Of a stretch of 5,475 bases of DNA, positions 1 through 5,475 are shown one piece after another (the first letter of the stretch is position 1; every line of letters starts with the position of its first letter). The notes under the pieces are model-generated. The model did not search any database and was not told the DNA's origin. It saw nothing but the letters and a program-made list of their open reading frames with translations. The DNA is taken from contig JAAVDV010000021.1 of the NCBI GenBank assembly GCA_014801595.1, positions 124,368 through 129,842 of the forward strand, written 5' to 3'. Source of the stretch: Bacteroides sp. (lineage in GTDB: Bacteria > Bacteroidota > Bacteroidia > Bacteroidales > Muribaculaceae). The position numbers and the translations under genes were made by a program.

Positions 1-758
1 ATCGGATCAGGAAATCCCAGGAGAAACACCATCACTATCATCAGGGCTAAGGCCAGCAGGCCATTCAAGAATATCAGGCTGACCGTGCCCCATTGGCCGA
101 GACATTTGGCGAGGCTCGGACGATTTTTATTTGGATCGATCGAGCGGTTGAAATAGCTCATGGTGATGTGGTGGGAACATGCGAGGAATCCCATGGCCGG
201 CCCGAGAAAGATGGATGGCGCGGAGTCGAAGAATGACATCGTAGTGCCGATCGATTCGGATTGGTATTGGAGGAATGCCGTCGTCATCACGCCGAGAGGA
301 CCGAACACCAGGAAAGTTATCACCAAAGAGAAGGGACTCCTGTAAATGCCCGGATTGCGCGCCATGAAATAGGCGAGGAGATAGATTATGAGTCCGGAGG
401 CTGCCGGGAGCCAAAATGTCTTTGCAATACCAAGCACCGATATGCCCAGCATAAGACTGATGATAAGGCAGGATTTGCTCCCTTCGCGTAGCAAACGCAA
501 AGCTGTCATATTACTCTCGACTCTGGCCGGGGCCTTTCCTATCACGCTTGATTCGGGAGTGCGTTCAAGTGCTACATAATAATGATATAAGTTGCAGCCG
601 AGTTGAGCGAACAGGGCGAACAGCAGACAGATTATCGCCGGGAAAATCTCCATATTGCCACGTATGACAGCCGCCGCTGTGCCGGCCAGAACCGTGCCTG
701 CGCCTAAAATGAGCGACTGCAGGTCGGCGCGGCGTTTCATGAATTCTAATACATCCAT
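1..758 (-). CDS. MenA/UbiA-like integral membrane protein lacking both catalytic Asp motifs (C-terminus cut off by window edge)
   Basis: The reading frame starts at ATG 758-756 and stays open to the left edge, giving 252 residues without a stop. An internal Met at residue 7 is an alternative start. The protein is strongly hydrophobic, with several membrane segments (about 15-32, 38-56, 97-115, 118-133, 143-163, 182-195 and 225-248). The pattern follows 1,4-dihydroxy-2-naphthoate prenyltransferase (MenA, UbiA superfamily): a Gly/Ala-rich first helix, then ALFAQLGCN where MenA has LLLQIASN, FGPLGVMTTAFLQ (152-164) where MenA has FFGxVAVLGTYYLQ, and a late NRPSLAKCLG where MenA has GKRTLAVRLG. 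Known MenA proteins bind Mg-prenyl diphosphate through NDxxD and DxxxD. Here the first motif reads NLYHYYVALE (56-65) and the second HHITMSYFNR (196-205), so the catalytic aspartates are absent. I infer a non-catalytic paralogue or one with a changed function. It begins 24 bp after the yeiH stop, so the two are probably co-transcribed. Homology call is fairly sure; function is unknown. Confidence 0.75.
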   Translation of the reverse strand, partial: MDVLEFMKRRADLQSLILGAGTVLAGTAAAVIRGNMEIFPAIICLLFALFAQLGCNLYHYYVALERTPESSVIGKAPARVESNMTALRLLREGSKSCLIISLMLGISVLGIAKTFWLPAASGLIIYLLAYFMARNPGIYRSPFSLVITFLVFGPLGVMTTAFLQYQSESIGTTMSFFDSAPSIFLGPAMGFLACSHHITMSYFNRSIDPNKNRPSLAKCLGQWGTVSLIFLNGLLALALMIVMVFLLGFPDP

Positions 759-782
759 ACTGTGAGTAATGTCCGGGTTAAT

Positions 783-1799
783 TTAATCCATGGTGGTCAT
801 CACGACAAAGAGGCTCACCGCCCCGATAGCGATCCAGAGGGTAATGGCCTGAATCATAGGTTTCACTCCGACTGAGCGGATTACCTTCATGCTCAATCCG
901 GCTCCGATAGCGAACAGGACTGCGATAAGGCATTGGCGGGCAGCCGCATAGAGCGTCGAGTAGACAGGATCGAGCACCGGACGCCATGCATCGGGAGTAT
1001 AGGTGAAGACAATCATCGCCACCACAAACCAAAGGATAAACCATGGAATTGAAATTTTGGTCTTGCCCGTGTCGTCGATGCCCTCGCCTGACTTGGCGGC
1101 GGTGCGCGCATTGAATTTCGGGAAGAACCACATGGAGAAGAGAGCCAGGGGAATAATCCAGAGGGCACGGGTGCATTTGATGAGAGTCGCCAGATCGCAT
1201 GCCTCGGCTCCATAAGCCGCGCCTGCGCCGACGACGCTGCTCGTATCGTGGATGGCGATGGCCGCCCATGTGCCGAACTGCGCCTGACTCAGATTGAACA
1301 GATGACCGAGGGGAGGGAAAATGAAGAGCGCGATGGCATTGAGGATGAATATCACTCCGAGAGAGACGGCCATCTCATTCTGGTCGGCCTTCACGACCGG
1401 ACCGACGGCCGCTATCGCGCTGCCGCCGCAAATCGCGGTGCCCGAAGATATCAGATAGCTCGTCTTATTGTTGATGCCCATATATCTGCCGAGCAACACA
1501 CCCACGACCATGACCCCGATAACCGATGCCACAGTGAAAATCATTCCTTCGGCTCCCGACTTAAGGCTTGCCAGAAGATTCATGCCGAATCCGAGGCCGA
1601 TCACGGAGGCCTGCAGCAGCTTCTTGCTGAGCCATTTGTTGACAGCCGGATAGGGGGTGCCGAATGTCAGGGCGAACACAAGCCCGAGGGCGAGGGCTAT
1701 CGGAGCTGAGATTATTTCAAGCCCGAATACTGCCTTGAAGGGGAAGAACACCAGGACCAGAAGCACCCAGTAGAGAGATTTGCCGATACGTTCCTTCAT
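783..1799 (-). CDS. yeiH: YeiH/UPF0324 family membrane protein, putative sulfate exporter
   Basis: This 338-residue protein has the normal length for the family (Pfam Cons_hypoth698). It starts at ATG 1799-1797 and ends with TAA at 785-783. It is an inner-membrane protein of about ten helices. The two family signatures are present: a Gly-rich SGTAICGGSAIAA at residues 119-131, and AIHDTSSVVGAG at 182-193 with His184 and Asp185. A charged cytoplasmic-type linker (about 229-250) separates the N-terminal helices from a C-terminal set ending in IGAVSLFVVMTTMD. Members are annotated as putative sulfate exporters and are linked to sulfonate and sulfur metabolism in some bacteria, but transport has rarely been shown directly, so the substrate is an inference. 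It is the first gene of the leftward unit with the MenA-like gene. A candidate promoter about 112 bp upstream and a structured leader suggest leader-based or operator control. Confidence 0.92.
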   Translation of the reverse strand: MKERIGKSLYWVLLVLVFFPFKAVFGLEIISAPIALALGLVFALTFGTPYPAVNKWLSKKLLQASVIGLGFGMNLLASLKSGAEGMIFTVASVIGVMVVGVLLGRYMGINNKTSYLISSGTAICGGSAIAAVGPVVKADQNEMAVSLGVIFILNAIALFIFPPLGHLFNLSQAQFGTWAAIAIHDTSSVVGAGAAYGAEACDLATLIKCTRALWIIPLALFSMWFFPKFNARTAAKSGEGIDDTGKTKISIPWFILWFVVAMIVFTYTPDAWRPVLDPVYSTLYAAARQCLIAVLFAIGAGLSMKVIRSVGVKPMIQAITLWIAIGAVSLFVVMTTMD

Positions 1800-1822
1800 A
1801 GGTTATATTGTTGAGATAAGTG

Positions 1823-1884
1823 GAAAGTTGTTTCGACCATACTCATTCAACTTTCTTATTTTCATATGTAAGTCGAAACGACTT
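1823..1884 (-). repeat. Overlapping inverted repeats in the yeiH leader
   Basis: Three pairings overlap here. (1) Arms 1870-1875 and 1879-1884 (AAGTCG, AAA, CGACTT) form a perfect 6-bp local hairpin. (2) The element AAGTYGTTTCGACY occurs at 1825-1838 on the plus strand and, inverted, at 1884-1871. As RNA these arms pair at 13 of 14 positions, with one G-U and one mismatch, around a 32-nt loop. (3) GAAAGTTG at 1823-1830 pairs perfectly with CAACTTTC at 1848-1855. Pairing 2 excludes 1 and 3, while 1 and 3 can coexist. The block lies between the candidate yeiH promoter and its start codon, so it could be a leader switch or a dyad operator. There is no U-run typical of an intrinsic attenuator, and I recognise no known riboswitch class. 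Confidence 0.6.
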
Positions 1885-1910
1885 CAGGGTTATAAATCGA
1901 ATTCTAACCA

Positions 1911-1943
1911 CAAAATTAGCCATAAAAAATGGTAAAATCGCAA
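1911..1943 (-). promoter_or_regulatory. Candidate yeiH promoter (Bacteroidota type)
   Basis: On the minus strand, TAATTTTG at 1918-1911 fits the Bacteroidota -7 box TAnnTTTG. A TTG at 1943-1941 could serve as the -33 box, but the 22-bp spacer is longer than the 20 bp seen for the tRNA and sulP promoters in this window. Transcription would start near 1904 and leave a leader of about 105 nt before the ATG at 1799. No other TAnnTTTG match lies between 1800 and 1960 on this strand. Confidence 0.5.
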
Positions 1944-1959
1944 TTTAGGCCCGAAAAAT

Positions 1960-1990
1960 TTGGTGGAAACCCAAAAAAGTATTAACTTTG
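1960..1990 (+). promoter_or_regulatory. tRNA-Pro promoter, Bacteroidota -33/-7 type
   Basis: TTG at 1960-1962 (TTTG from 1959) is followed by a 20-bp spacer and TAACTTTG at 1983-1990, an exact TAnnTTTG match. The expected start near 1997 is about ten bases before the mature tRNA 5' end at 2008, consistent with a short 5' leader removed by RNase P. Confidence 0.8.
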
Positions 1991-2007
1991 CACCCGCAAA
2001 CAGCACT

Positions 2008-2080
2008 CGGGGTGTAGCGCAGTTGGTAGCGTGCTACGTTCGGGACGTAGAGGTCGGGCGTTCGAGTCGCCTCACCCCGA
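2008..2080 (+). tRNA. tRNA-Pro, anticodon CGG
   Basis: A complete 73-nt cloverleaf can be drawn by hand. The acceptor arms are CGGGGTG (2008-2014) and CACCCCG (2073-2079), with discriminator A2080. The D arm is at 2017-2032. The anticodon stem CTACG/CGTAG (2034-2038 and 2046-2050) encloses loop TTCGGGA with anticodon CGG at 2041-2043, which reads Pro codon CCG. The variable loop is short (2051-2055). The T arm is GGGCG, TTCGAGT, CGCCT (2056-2072). The T loop begins TTCGA and the anticodon loop matches that of bacterial proK-type tRNAs. The next bases are CAA, so the 3' CCA is not encoded and must be added after transcription. Confidence 0.97.
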
Positions 2081-2090
2081 CAAAGTTGCA

Positions 2091-2126
2091 AAGAGCTTCG
2101 GATCTTTCGATCCGGAGCTCTTTTTT
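2091..2126 (+). terminator. Rho-independent terminator of the tRNA, probably shared with sulP
   Basis: Arms 2091-2104 (AAGAGCTTCGGATC) and 2109-2122 (GATCCGGAGCTCTT) pair over 14 bp with one G-U. They enclose the loop TTTC and run into a six-T tract (2121-2126), a textbook terminator 10 nt past the tRNA. Read leftward, the same stem closes a C(GAAA)G tetraloop and lies just past the sulP stop at 2131. The trailing U content on that side is poor (UUUGCAACUUUG), so sulP termination here is plausible but weaker. Confidence 0.88.
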
Positions 2127-2130
2127 ACTT

Positions 2131-3831
2131 TCAGGCCTTCCCCTCTACGATGGCGTTGGCGCGCGCCACAGCCACCGAGATATGCGGGCAGATATTCTCC
2201 GACCCGATAAGACGGTCGATGCCGGCCTTGTGAAGGGCGTCGGACACATGCTCGTTGACACCGGAGAGCACTATCGTGATGTTCTCCTCATGCGATGCGT
2301 CGATGAGCAGCTCAAGGTTGTGGATGCCCGTGGCATCGATGAAAGGCACCTTGCGCATACGTATGATACGCACCTTCGGCTTTTCGCGCATACCCGAATT
2401 GCGCATCACCTCATCAAACTTTGTGGCCACGCCGAAGAAGAACGGGCCGTCGATTTCGTAGACGCTGACTCCTTTGTCGAGGTCGAGCAACTCATGTGTG
2501 GTAAGGTCGGAGCCTTCGGCCGCGTCAAGCTGGTCGCCGTAAACGCGCACCGTGGTGTTCTGCATGACACGTTGCAGGAAGAGAACGATGGCCAGCAGCA
2601 GTCCCATCTCGATGGCTATCGTGAGGTCGAAGATGACTGTCAGCAGGAATGTCACGATAAGCACCGATACGTCGCTCTTCGGAGCCTTGAAGATACCGAC
2701 GACTGTGCGCCAGCCGCTCATATTGTAGGACACGACGATAAGCACCGCCCCCAGACACGCCATGGGCACGAGGTTGATCAGCGGCATCAGGAAAAGATAC
2801 ACAAGCAGCAACACGAGCGAATGCACGATTCCCGCCACGGGTGTGCGGCCTCCGTTGGTGATGTTGGTCATAGTGCGGGCGATGGCGCCGGTCACAGGGA
2901 TTCCCCCGAAGAAGGGCACCGTGATATTGGCTATGCCCTGGCCGATCAGCTCGGTGTTGGAGTTGGTGCGGGAGCCTGTCACGCCGTCGGCCACCGTTGC
3001 GGAAAGAAGCGATTCGATGGCGCCCAATACGGCTATAGTGAATGCCGAGGGAAGCAGCAGATTGATGCTCTCCATGTTGATTCCGATGGAATGGGGATGG
3101 GGTATGTCGGTCGTCAGATTGCGGAAACGCATGCCGATTGTCTCGACCCCGGTGCAATATCCGAAGCGGGTGAGAATCCACACGGCGAGCGTCATCACCA
3201 CGATGGCCAGCAACGCTCCCGGAAGCCGCCGCGATACTTTCGGGGCCCCGATGATGAGCAGAATCGACACGACTCCGATGGCTGTCGTCGTCCAATCGAT
3301 TGTGGCGAAATGACGGAAATAGACACCCCATTTGCCTATGAAATCACCCGGAAGTTTCTCATCGATCGATAGCCCGAAGAAATCAGGCATCTGGGTCGAG
3401 AAAATCGTCAGCGCGATACCCGCCGTGAATCCCACGACAATAGGGTAGGGGATAAACTTGATGACTGTGCCCAGTTTGAAGACTCCCATCATAACGAGCA
3501 GACACCCCGCCATGAAAGTGGCTATAGCCAGACCCGACAGGCCGTAGTTGGCGATGATGTTGTAGACAATCACGATGAAGGCTCCCGTGGGGCCGCCGAT
3601 CTGCACGGAGTTGCCTCCGAGGGCGGAAACGAGGAAGCCGCCGATAATGGCCGTGATGAGACCGACCGAGGGGTTGACGCCCGAGGCGATGGCAAACGCT
3701 ATCGCCAGCGGAAGGGCCACGATGCCTACGACGATACCCGCCGTGAGGTCAGACTTGAATCGGGAGAGGGAGTAATGTTTTAGAACGCGTAGTGATGCCG
3801 GTTTGAAATCCAGCGCATGCATGAAATCCAT
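2131..3831 (-). CDS. SulP (SLC26) family inorganic anion transporter with C-terminal STAS domain
   Basis: This 566-residue protein has the usual length of bacterial SulP carriers. The start is ATG 3831-3829 (Met4 is an alternative) and the stop is TGA at 2133-2131. Residues about 25-425 form the transporter core in the inner membrane: an amphipathic lead-in SRFKSDLTAGIVVGIVALP, the GGPTGAF segment of helix 3 (79-85), AIESLLSATVADG (271-283) with the conserved Glu273, and the family signature FFGGIPVTGAIARTMTNI (307-324) around helix 10. Residues about 453-558 are a cytoplasmic STAS domain, with FIDATG (497-502) at its conserved loop. SulP proteins carry sulfate, bicarbonate, C4-dicarboxylates or other anions. 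The sequence resembles DauA-type members more than BicA by eye, but the substrate cannot be read from it. It is transcribed alone, divergent from the secreted-protein gene and convergent with the tRNA. Confidence 0.96.
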   Translation of the reverse strand: MDFMHALDFKPASLRVLKHYSLSRFKSDLTAGIVVGIVALPLAIAFAIASGVNPSVGLITAIIGGFLVSALGGNSVQIGGPTGAFIVIVYNIIANYGLSGLAIATFMAGCLLVMMGVFKLGTVIKFIPYPIVVGFTAGIALTIFSTQMPDFFGLSIDEKLPGDFIGKWGVYFRHFATIDWTTTAIGVVSILLIIGAPKVSRRLPGALLAIVVMTLAVWILTRFGYCTGVETIGMRFRNLTTDIPHPHSIGINMESINLLLPSAFTIAVLGAIESLLSATVADGVTGSRTNSNTELIGQGIANITVPFFGGIPVTGAIARTMTNITNGGRTPVAGIVHSLVLLLVYLFLMPLINLVPMACLGAVLIVVSYNMSGWRTVVGIFKAPKSDVSVLIVTFLLTVIFDLTIAIEMGLLLAIVLFLQRVMQNTTVRVYGDQLDAAEGSDLTTHELLDLDKGVSVYEIDGPFFFGVATKFDEVMRNSGMREKPKVRIIRMRKVPFIDATGIHNLELLIDASHEENITIVLSGVNEHVSDALHKAGIDRLIGSENICPHISVAVARANAIVEGKA

Positions 3832-3854
3832 AACACTTTTTTACAAATAAGCCG

Positions 3855-3886
3855 CAAAGGTACGGAATTTTTACTATCTTTGCAAA
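3855..3886 (-). promoter_or_regulatory. sulP promoter, Bacteroidota -33/-7 type
   Basis: On the minus strand, TTTG at 3886-3883 is followed by a 20-bp spacer and TACCTTTG at 3862-3855, an exact TAnnTTTG box. The predicted start near 3848 leaves a very short leader of about 17 nt before the ATG at 3831. The whole element overlaps the plus-strand promoter of the neighbouring gene. Confidence 0.78.
3875..3882 (+). promoter_or_regulatory. -7 box of the secreted-protein gene promoter
   Basis: TATCTTTG matches the Bacteroidota -7 box TAnnTTTG and is followed by GCAAA. Transcription would start near 3889, giving a leader of about 50 nt. No good -33 TTTG is found 19-22 bp upstream; that position is held by the -7 box of the opposing sulP promoter. 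The site may be weak or need an activator. Confidence 0.6.
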
Positions 3887-3939
3887 TCGGGCGGAGAAAA
3901 TTCCGACCTTCGGCCCTTCTCAATAAAACAGTTTTACTT

Positions 3940-5328
3940 ATGAAAAGAAATCTACTCCTGACATCACTGCTGCTATCTGCGGTTCAGGCTCTGTTCGGAC
4001 ACTCACCTGAGCCGGTCAATCCACCTGCCGAATTACCTGACGGCATAAGCGTCGCTCCGGCGCAAGGCTTCGTCGATACGTCCAACAACGCGTTTCCCAA
4101 GGGAGTCTCCGGCATCGGCCTGACTTTCACGCAGGAAATCATGCCGAATCCGGAGAATACCCAGCCTGCCGCGCTATACTATCAGGATTTCTCGACACCC
4201 GCTGAGGAAACCCTGACGGCCACGATCGATATCATGACCTGGATGACGGGGGGAGTGCTCTTCAAGGAGCGTGTATGGACACTTCCCGGCCTCTATAAAA
4301 TCGAGATACCCGAAGGGATGTTCCTTTTTGTCGACGGTGTGGATGCCGACGGGGAACGCACCGGCAGCGCTCACGCGCCGGGCGTCACGCTCTATTATGA
4401 AATCTATCGTGGCTACACGGTGCTGCCCGGTTCCGGGACTGTAGAGCGCATCGACGGGGCCGTGCTGCGCTTCCCCGATGCATTCGAGGTGCGCCCGACG
4501 GATCTGGCCTCCGAGATACAGTTTTATATGGATAATAGCGCCGATGAATATGCCTACAGTTATGAGATAACCGACGAGGATGGCGACGGACGTGTCAATG
4601 ACGTGGTCTTCAGCTTCCTTCAGTCCGGGCGTGTTGTGACGGCCCCCGGTGTCTATGGTCTCAATATTCCGGCCGGTGCCTTCGAGTTCCGTATAAGTGC
4701 CGATGGCGCTCCCTCCGAGGACTACACTGAATGGAAGAATCAGGAAATTCTTGTCAAATACACGATTCCCCATGCCCCCCGTCCCGAGATGGATCCCGAT
4801 CCCGACTATGCGGTGAAGAGTTTCGACACATTCCTGATGTATCTTCCCGATGGCTTCGAACTCTGGTTCCCCGACACGATGGGGCAGTCGCCCCTGTATG
4901 GTGTGGATGAGGATGGAGTCGTCGACACCACTCGGGTATATGCCTATGCGAAGGCGCAGCCGTATGAGGAGGGGGATCCCTTCATCACACTCCGACTCTA
5001 TGATCCCCTTACGCACCAGATGCTTGACAGCTATACACCGCCGACAGCGGGTATGTATTGCCTCCGGACGGTCCCCTCGCTGCTCTTCGGCAGCTGGGCA
5101 CCCTCGCTGACCGGGGGAGAGGAATACACCGGCGGCTCCGATGCCTACGATTATTTCTATACCGTCGAGAGCGACCTCACTGGAGTCTCCTGTCCCGGCA
5201 TCGAGGCTGACCTCACGCAGCCCCGTGGCGTATATACGCTTTTGGGTGTGAAAGTGGCCGACACTGCCACGGAATCGTTGCCCGGAGGACTCTACATCTC
5301 CGGAGGCCGGAAGATCCTGGTGAAATAA
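3940..5328 (+). CDS. Secreted protein with three related beta-rich repeats and a short T9SS-like C-terminal tail, function unknown
   Basis: The chosen start, ATG 3940-3942, gives 462 residues beginning with a Sec signal peptide (MKR, then LLLTSLLLSAVQALFG). The frame is open upstream to 3817, but that part crosses the promoter and lacks signal-peptide character. Three related domains follow, at about 38-160, 163-278 and 289-410. Each has an early strand ending in an aromatic or hydrophobic core, then a turn and strand (T-x-P-G-x-Y at 114-119 and 234-239, degenerate TAGMY at 369-373), and a closing aromatic strand (YYEIYRGYTV, LVKYTI, YFYTV). In the first two, IPxGxFxF follows the turn (123-130, 243-250). 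Asp-rich loops (DADGER at 135-140, DEDGDGR at 212-218, DEDG at 323-326) suggest metal binding, which is unproven. The last 34 residues (GVYTLLGVKV...GGLYISGGRKILVK) resemble Bacteroidales Por-secretion or type IX sorting tails in shortened form. It is probably exported or surface-linked. I do not recognise a characterised homologue. Confidence 0.85.
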   Translation: MKRNLLLTSLLLSAVQALFGHSPEPVNPPAELPDGISVAPAQGFVDTSNNAFPKGVSGIGLTFTQEIMPNPENTQPAALYYQDFSTPAEETLTATIDIMTWMTGGVLFKERVWTLPGLYKIEIPEGMFLFVDGVDADGERTGSAHAPGVTLYYEIYRGYTVLPGSGTVERIDGAVLRFPDAFEVRPTDLASEIQFYMDNSADEYAYSYEITDEDGDGRVNDVVFSFLQSGRVVTAPGVYGLNIPAGAFEFRISADGAPSEDYTEWKNQEILVKYTIPHAPRPEMDPDPDYAVKSFDTFLMYLPDGFELWFPDTMGQSPLYGVDEDGVVDTTRVYAYAKAQPYEEGDPFITLRLYDPLTHQMLDSYTPPTAGMYCLRTVPSLLFGSWAPSLTGGEEYTGGSDAYDYFYTVESDLTGVSCPGIEADLTQPRGVYTLLGVKVADTATESLPGGLYISGGRKILVK

Positions 5329-5357
5329 ACGGCTTGGATTTTTGTTATGTAAATACC

Positions 5358-5475
5358 ATGGATAAGAAGAAACCTCTGATTATACCTGAACTGCGCGAGG
5401 AAGTGGCCCTGCGGCTCGACCGTCTGGCCGCCTCCATGCGCGAGGCAGGAATGGAGGCCATGCTGGTGGCCTCCA
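5358..5475 (+). CDS. N-terminus of a probable M24 family metallopeptidase (creatinase/Xaa-Pro aminopeptidase type), cut by window edge
   Basis: ATG 5358-5360 opens a frame of 39 complete codons that runs off the right edge. The visible sequence has a charged start (MDKKKPLIIPEL) followed by VALRLDRLAASMREAGMEAMLVAS. The spacing of RLxxLxxxMxEAGxxAxLVAS is that of the creatinase N-terminal domain found before the pita-bread catalytic domain of M24 peptidases, which cleave N-terminal X-Pro bonds. The metal-binding residues lie far downstream and are outside the window, so activity cannot be judged. The gene begins 29 bp after the secreted-protein stop. I see no terminator or clear promoter in that gap (5329-5357), so read-through from the upstream gene is likely. 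Confidence 0.65.
   Translation, partial: MDKKKPLIIPELREEVALRLDRLAASMREAGMEAMLVAS

Noticed and set aside
778..1269. Minus-strand open frame of 163 codons within yeiH
   Set aside because: It is an out-of-frame shadow of the YeiH gene, Arg- and His-rich with no domain.
1248..1709. Plus-strand open frame of 153 codons
   Set aside because: It is antisense to yeiH, has a hydrophilic His/Glu-rich translation, and has no promoter or family match.
1823..1855. Intrinsic attenuator terminator in the yeiH leader
   Set aside because: The 8-bp stem is AT-rich and is not followed by a U-run on the transcript strand, so it does not look like a terminator, although a translational or operator role remains possible.
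2008..2080. tRNA gene as a possible integration (att) site
   Set aside because: There is no integrase, no direct repeat of the tRNA 3' end and no change of composition nearby, so nothing supports an integrated element.
2525..3331. Minus-strand open frame of 268 codons within sulP
   Set aside because: It lies in an alternate frame of sulP on the same strand and has an Arg/His/Ser-rich low-quality composition.
1960..3372. Long plus-strand open frame of 470 codons
   Set aside because: It covers the tRNA and terminator and is antisense to the clear SulP gene. Its translation is rich in His, Asp and Arg with no recognisable domain, as expected for a shadow of a GC-rich gene.
3817..3939. Upstream extension of the secreted-protein frame to an ATG at 3817
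   Set aside because: It would add 41 residues ahead of a clear signal peptide, overlap the sulP start and lie upstream of the -7 box at 3875-3882. The start at 3940 is far better supported.
4174..5016. Minus-strand open frame of 280 codons inside the secreted-protein gene
   Set aside because: It is antisense to a gene with a signal peptide, internal repeats and a conserved tail. Its translation shows no family motif, and there is no promoter-like sequence at its start.

Overview
The window looks like chromosomal DNA from a Bacteroidota gut-type bacterium, most likely order Bacteroidales and possibly Muribaculaceae-like. Three things point there. Four promoter-like sites carry the Bacteroidota -7 consensus TAnnTTTG, two of them with a well-spaced -33 TTTG. 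Start codons lack clear Shine-Dalgarno sequences. The secreted protein ends in the short Por-secretion-like tail (GVYTLLGVKV...GLYISGGRKILVK) common in this order. The taxonomic call is inference; no marker gene is present.

Layout, left to right. Positions 1-1799 hold a two-gene minus-strand unit. The promoter-proximal gene is a YeiH/UPF0324 family membrane protein (putative sulfate exporter). It is followed after 24 bp by a MenA/UbiA-like membrane protein that has lost both aspartate-rich catalytic motifs and runs off the left edge. The intergenic stretch 1800-2007 holds the yeiH leader, with overlapping inverted repeats that could form two mutually exclusive folds, and the tRNA promoter. 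A plus-strand tRNA-Pro(CGG) lies at 2008-2080 and is followed by a strong hairpin terminator shared with the convergent gene. A full-length SulP anion transporter with a STAS domain occupies 2131-3831 on the minus strand. Between it and the next gene, two divergent promoters overlap within about 32 bp. On the plus strand follow a secreted protein of 462 residues with three related domains (3940-5328), and 29 bp later the start of a probable M24 (creatinase/aminopeptidase P-like) metallopeptidase, cut by the right edge.

The genes do not form one clear pathway. Two unrelated anion-transporter families (YeiH and SulP) lie close together but in separate transcription units, which may reflect sulfur or inorganic-anion handling. 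I see no CRISPR, insertion sequence, phage gene or defence system. The most unusual items are the apparently inactive MenA paralogue, the two-state leader upstream of yeiH, the overlapping divergent sulP/secreted-protein promoters, and the uncharacterised repeat protein.
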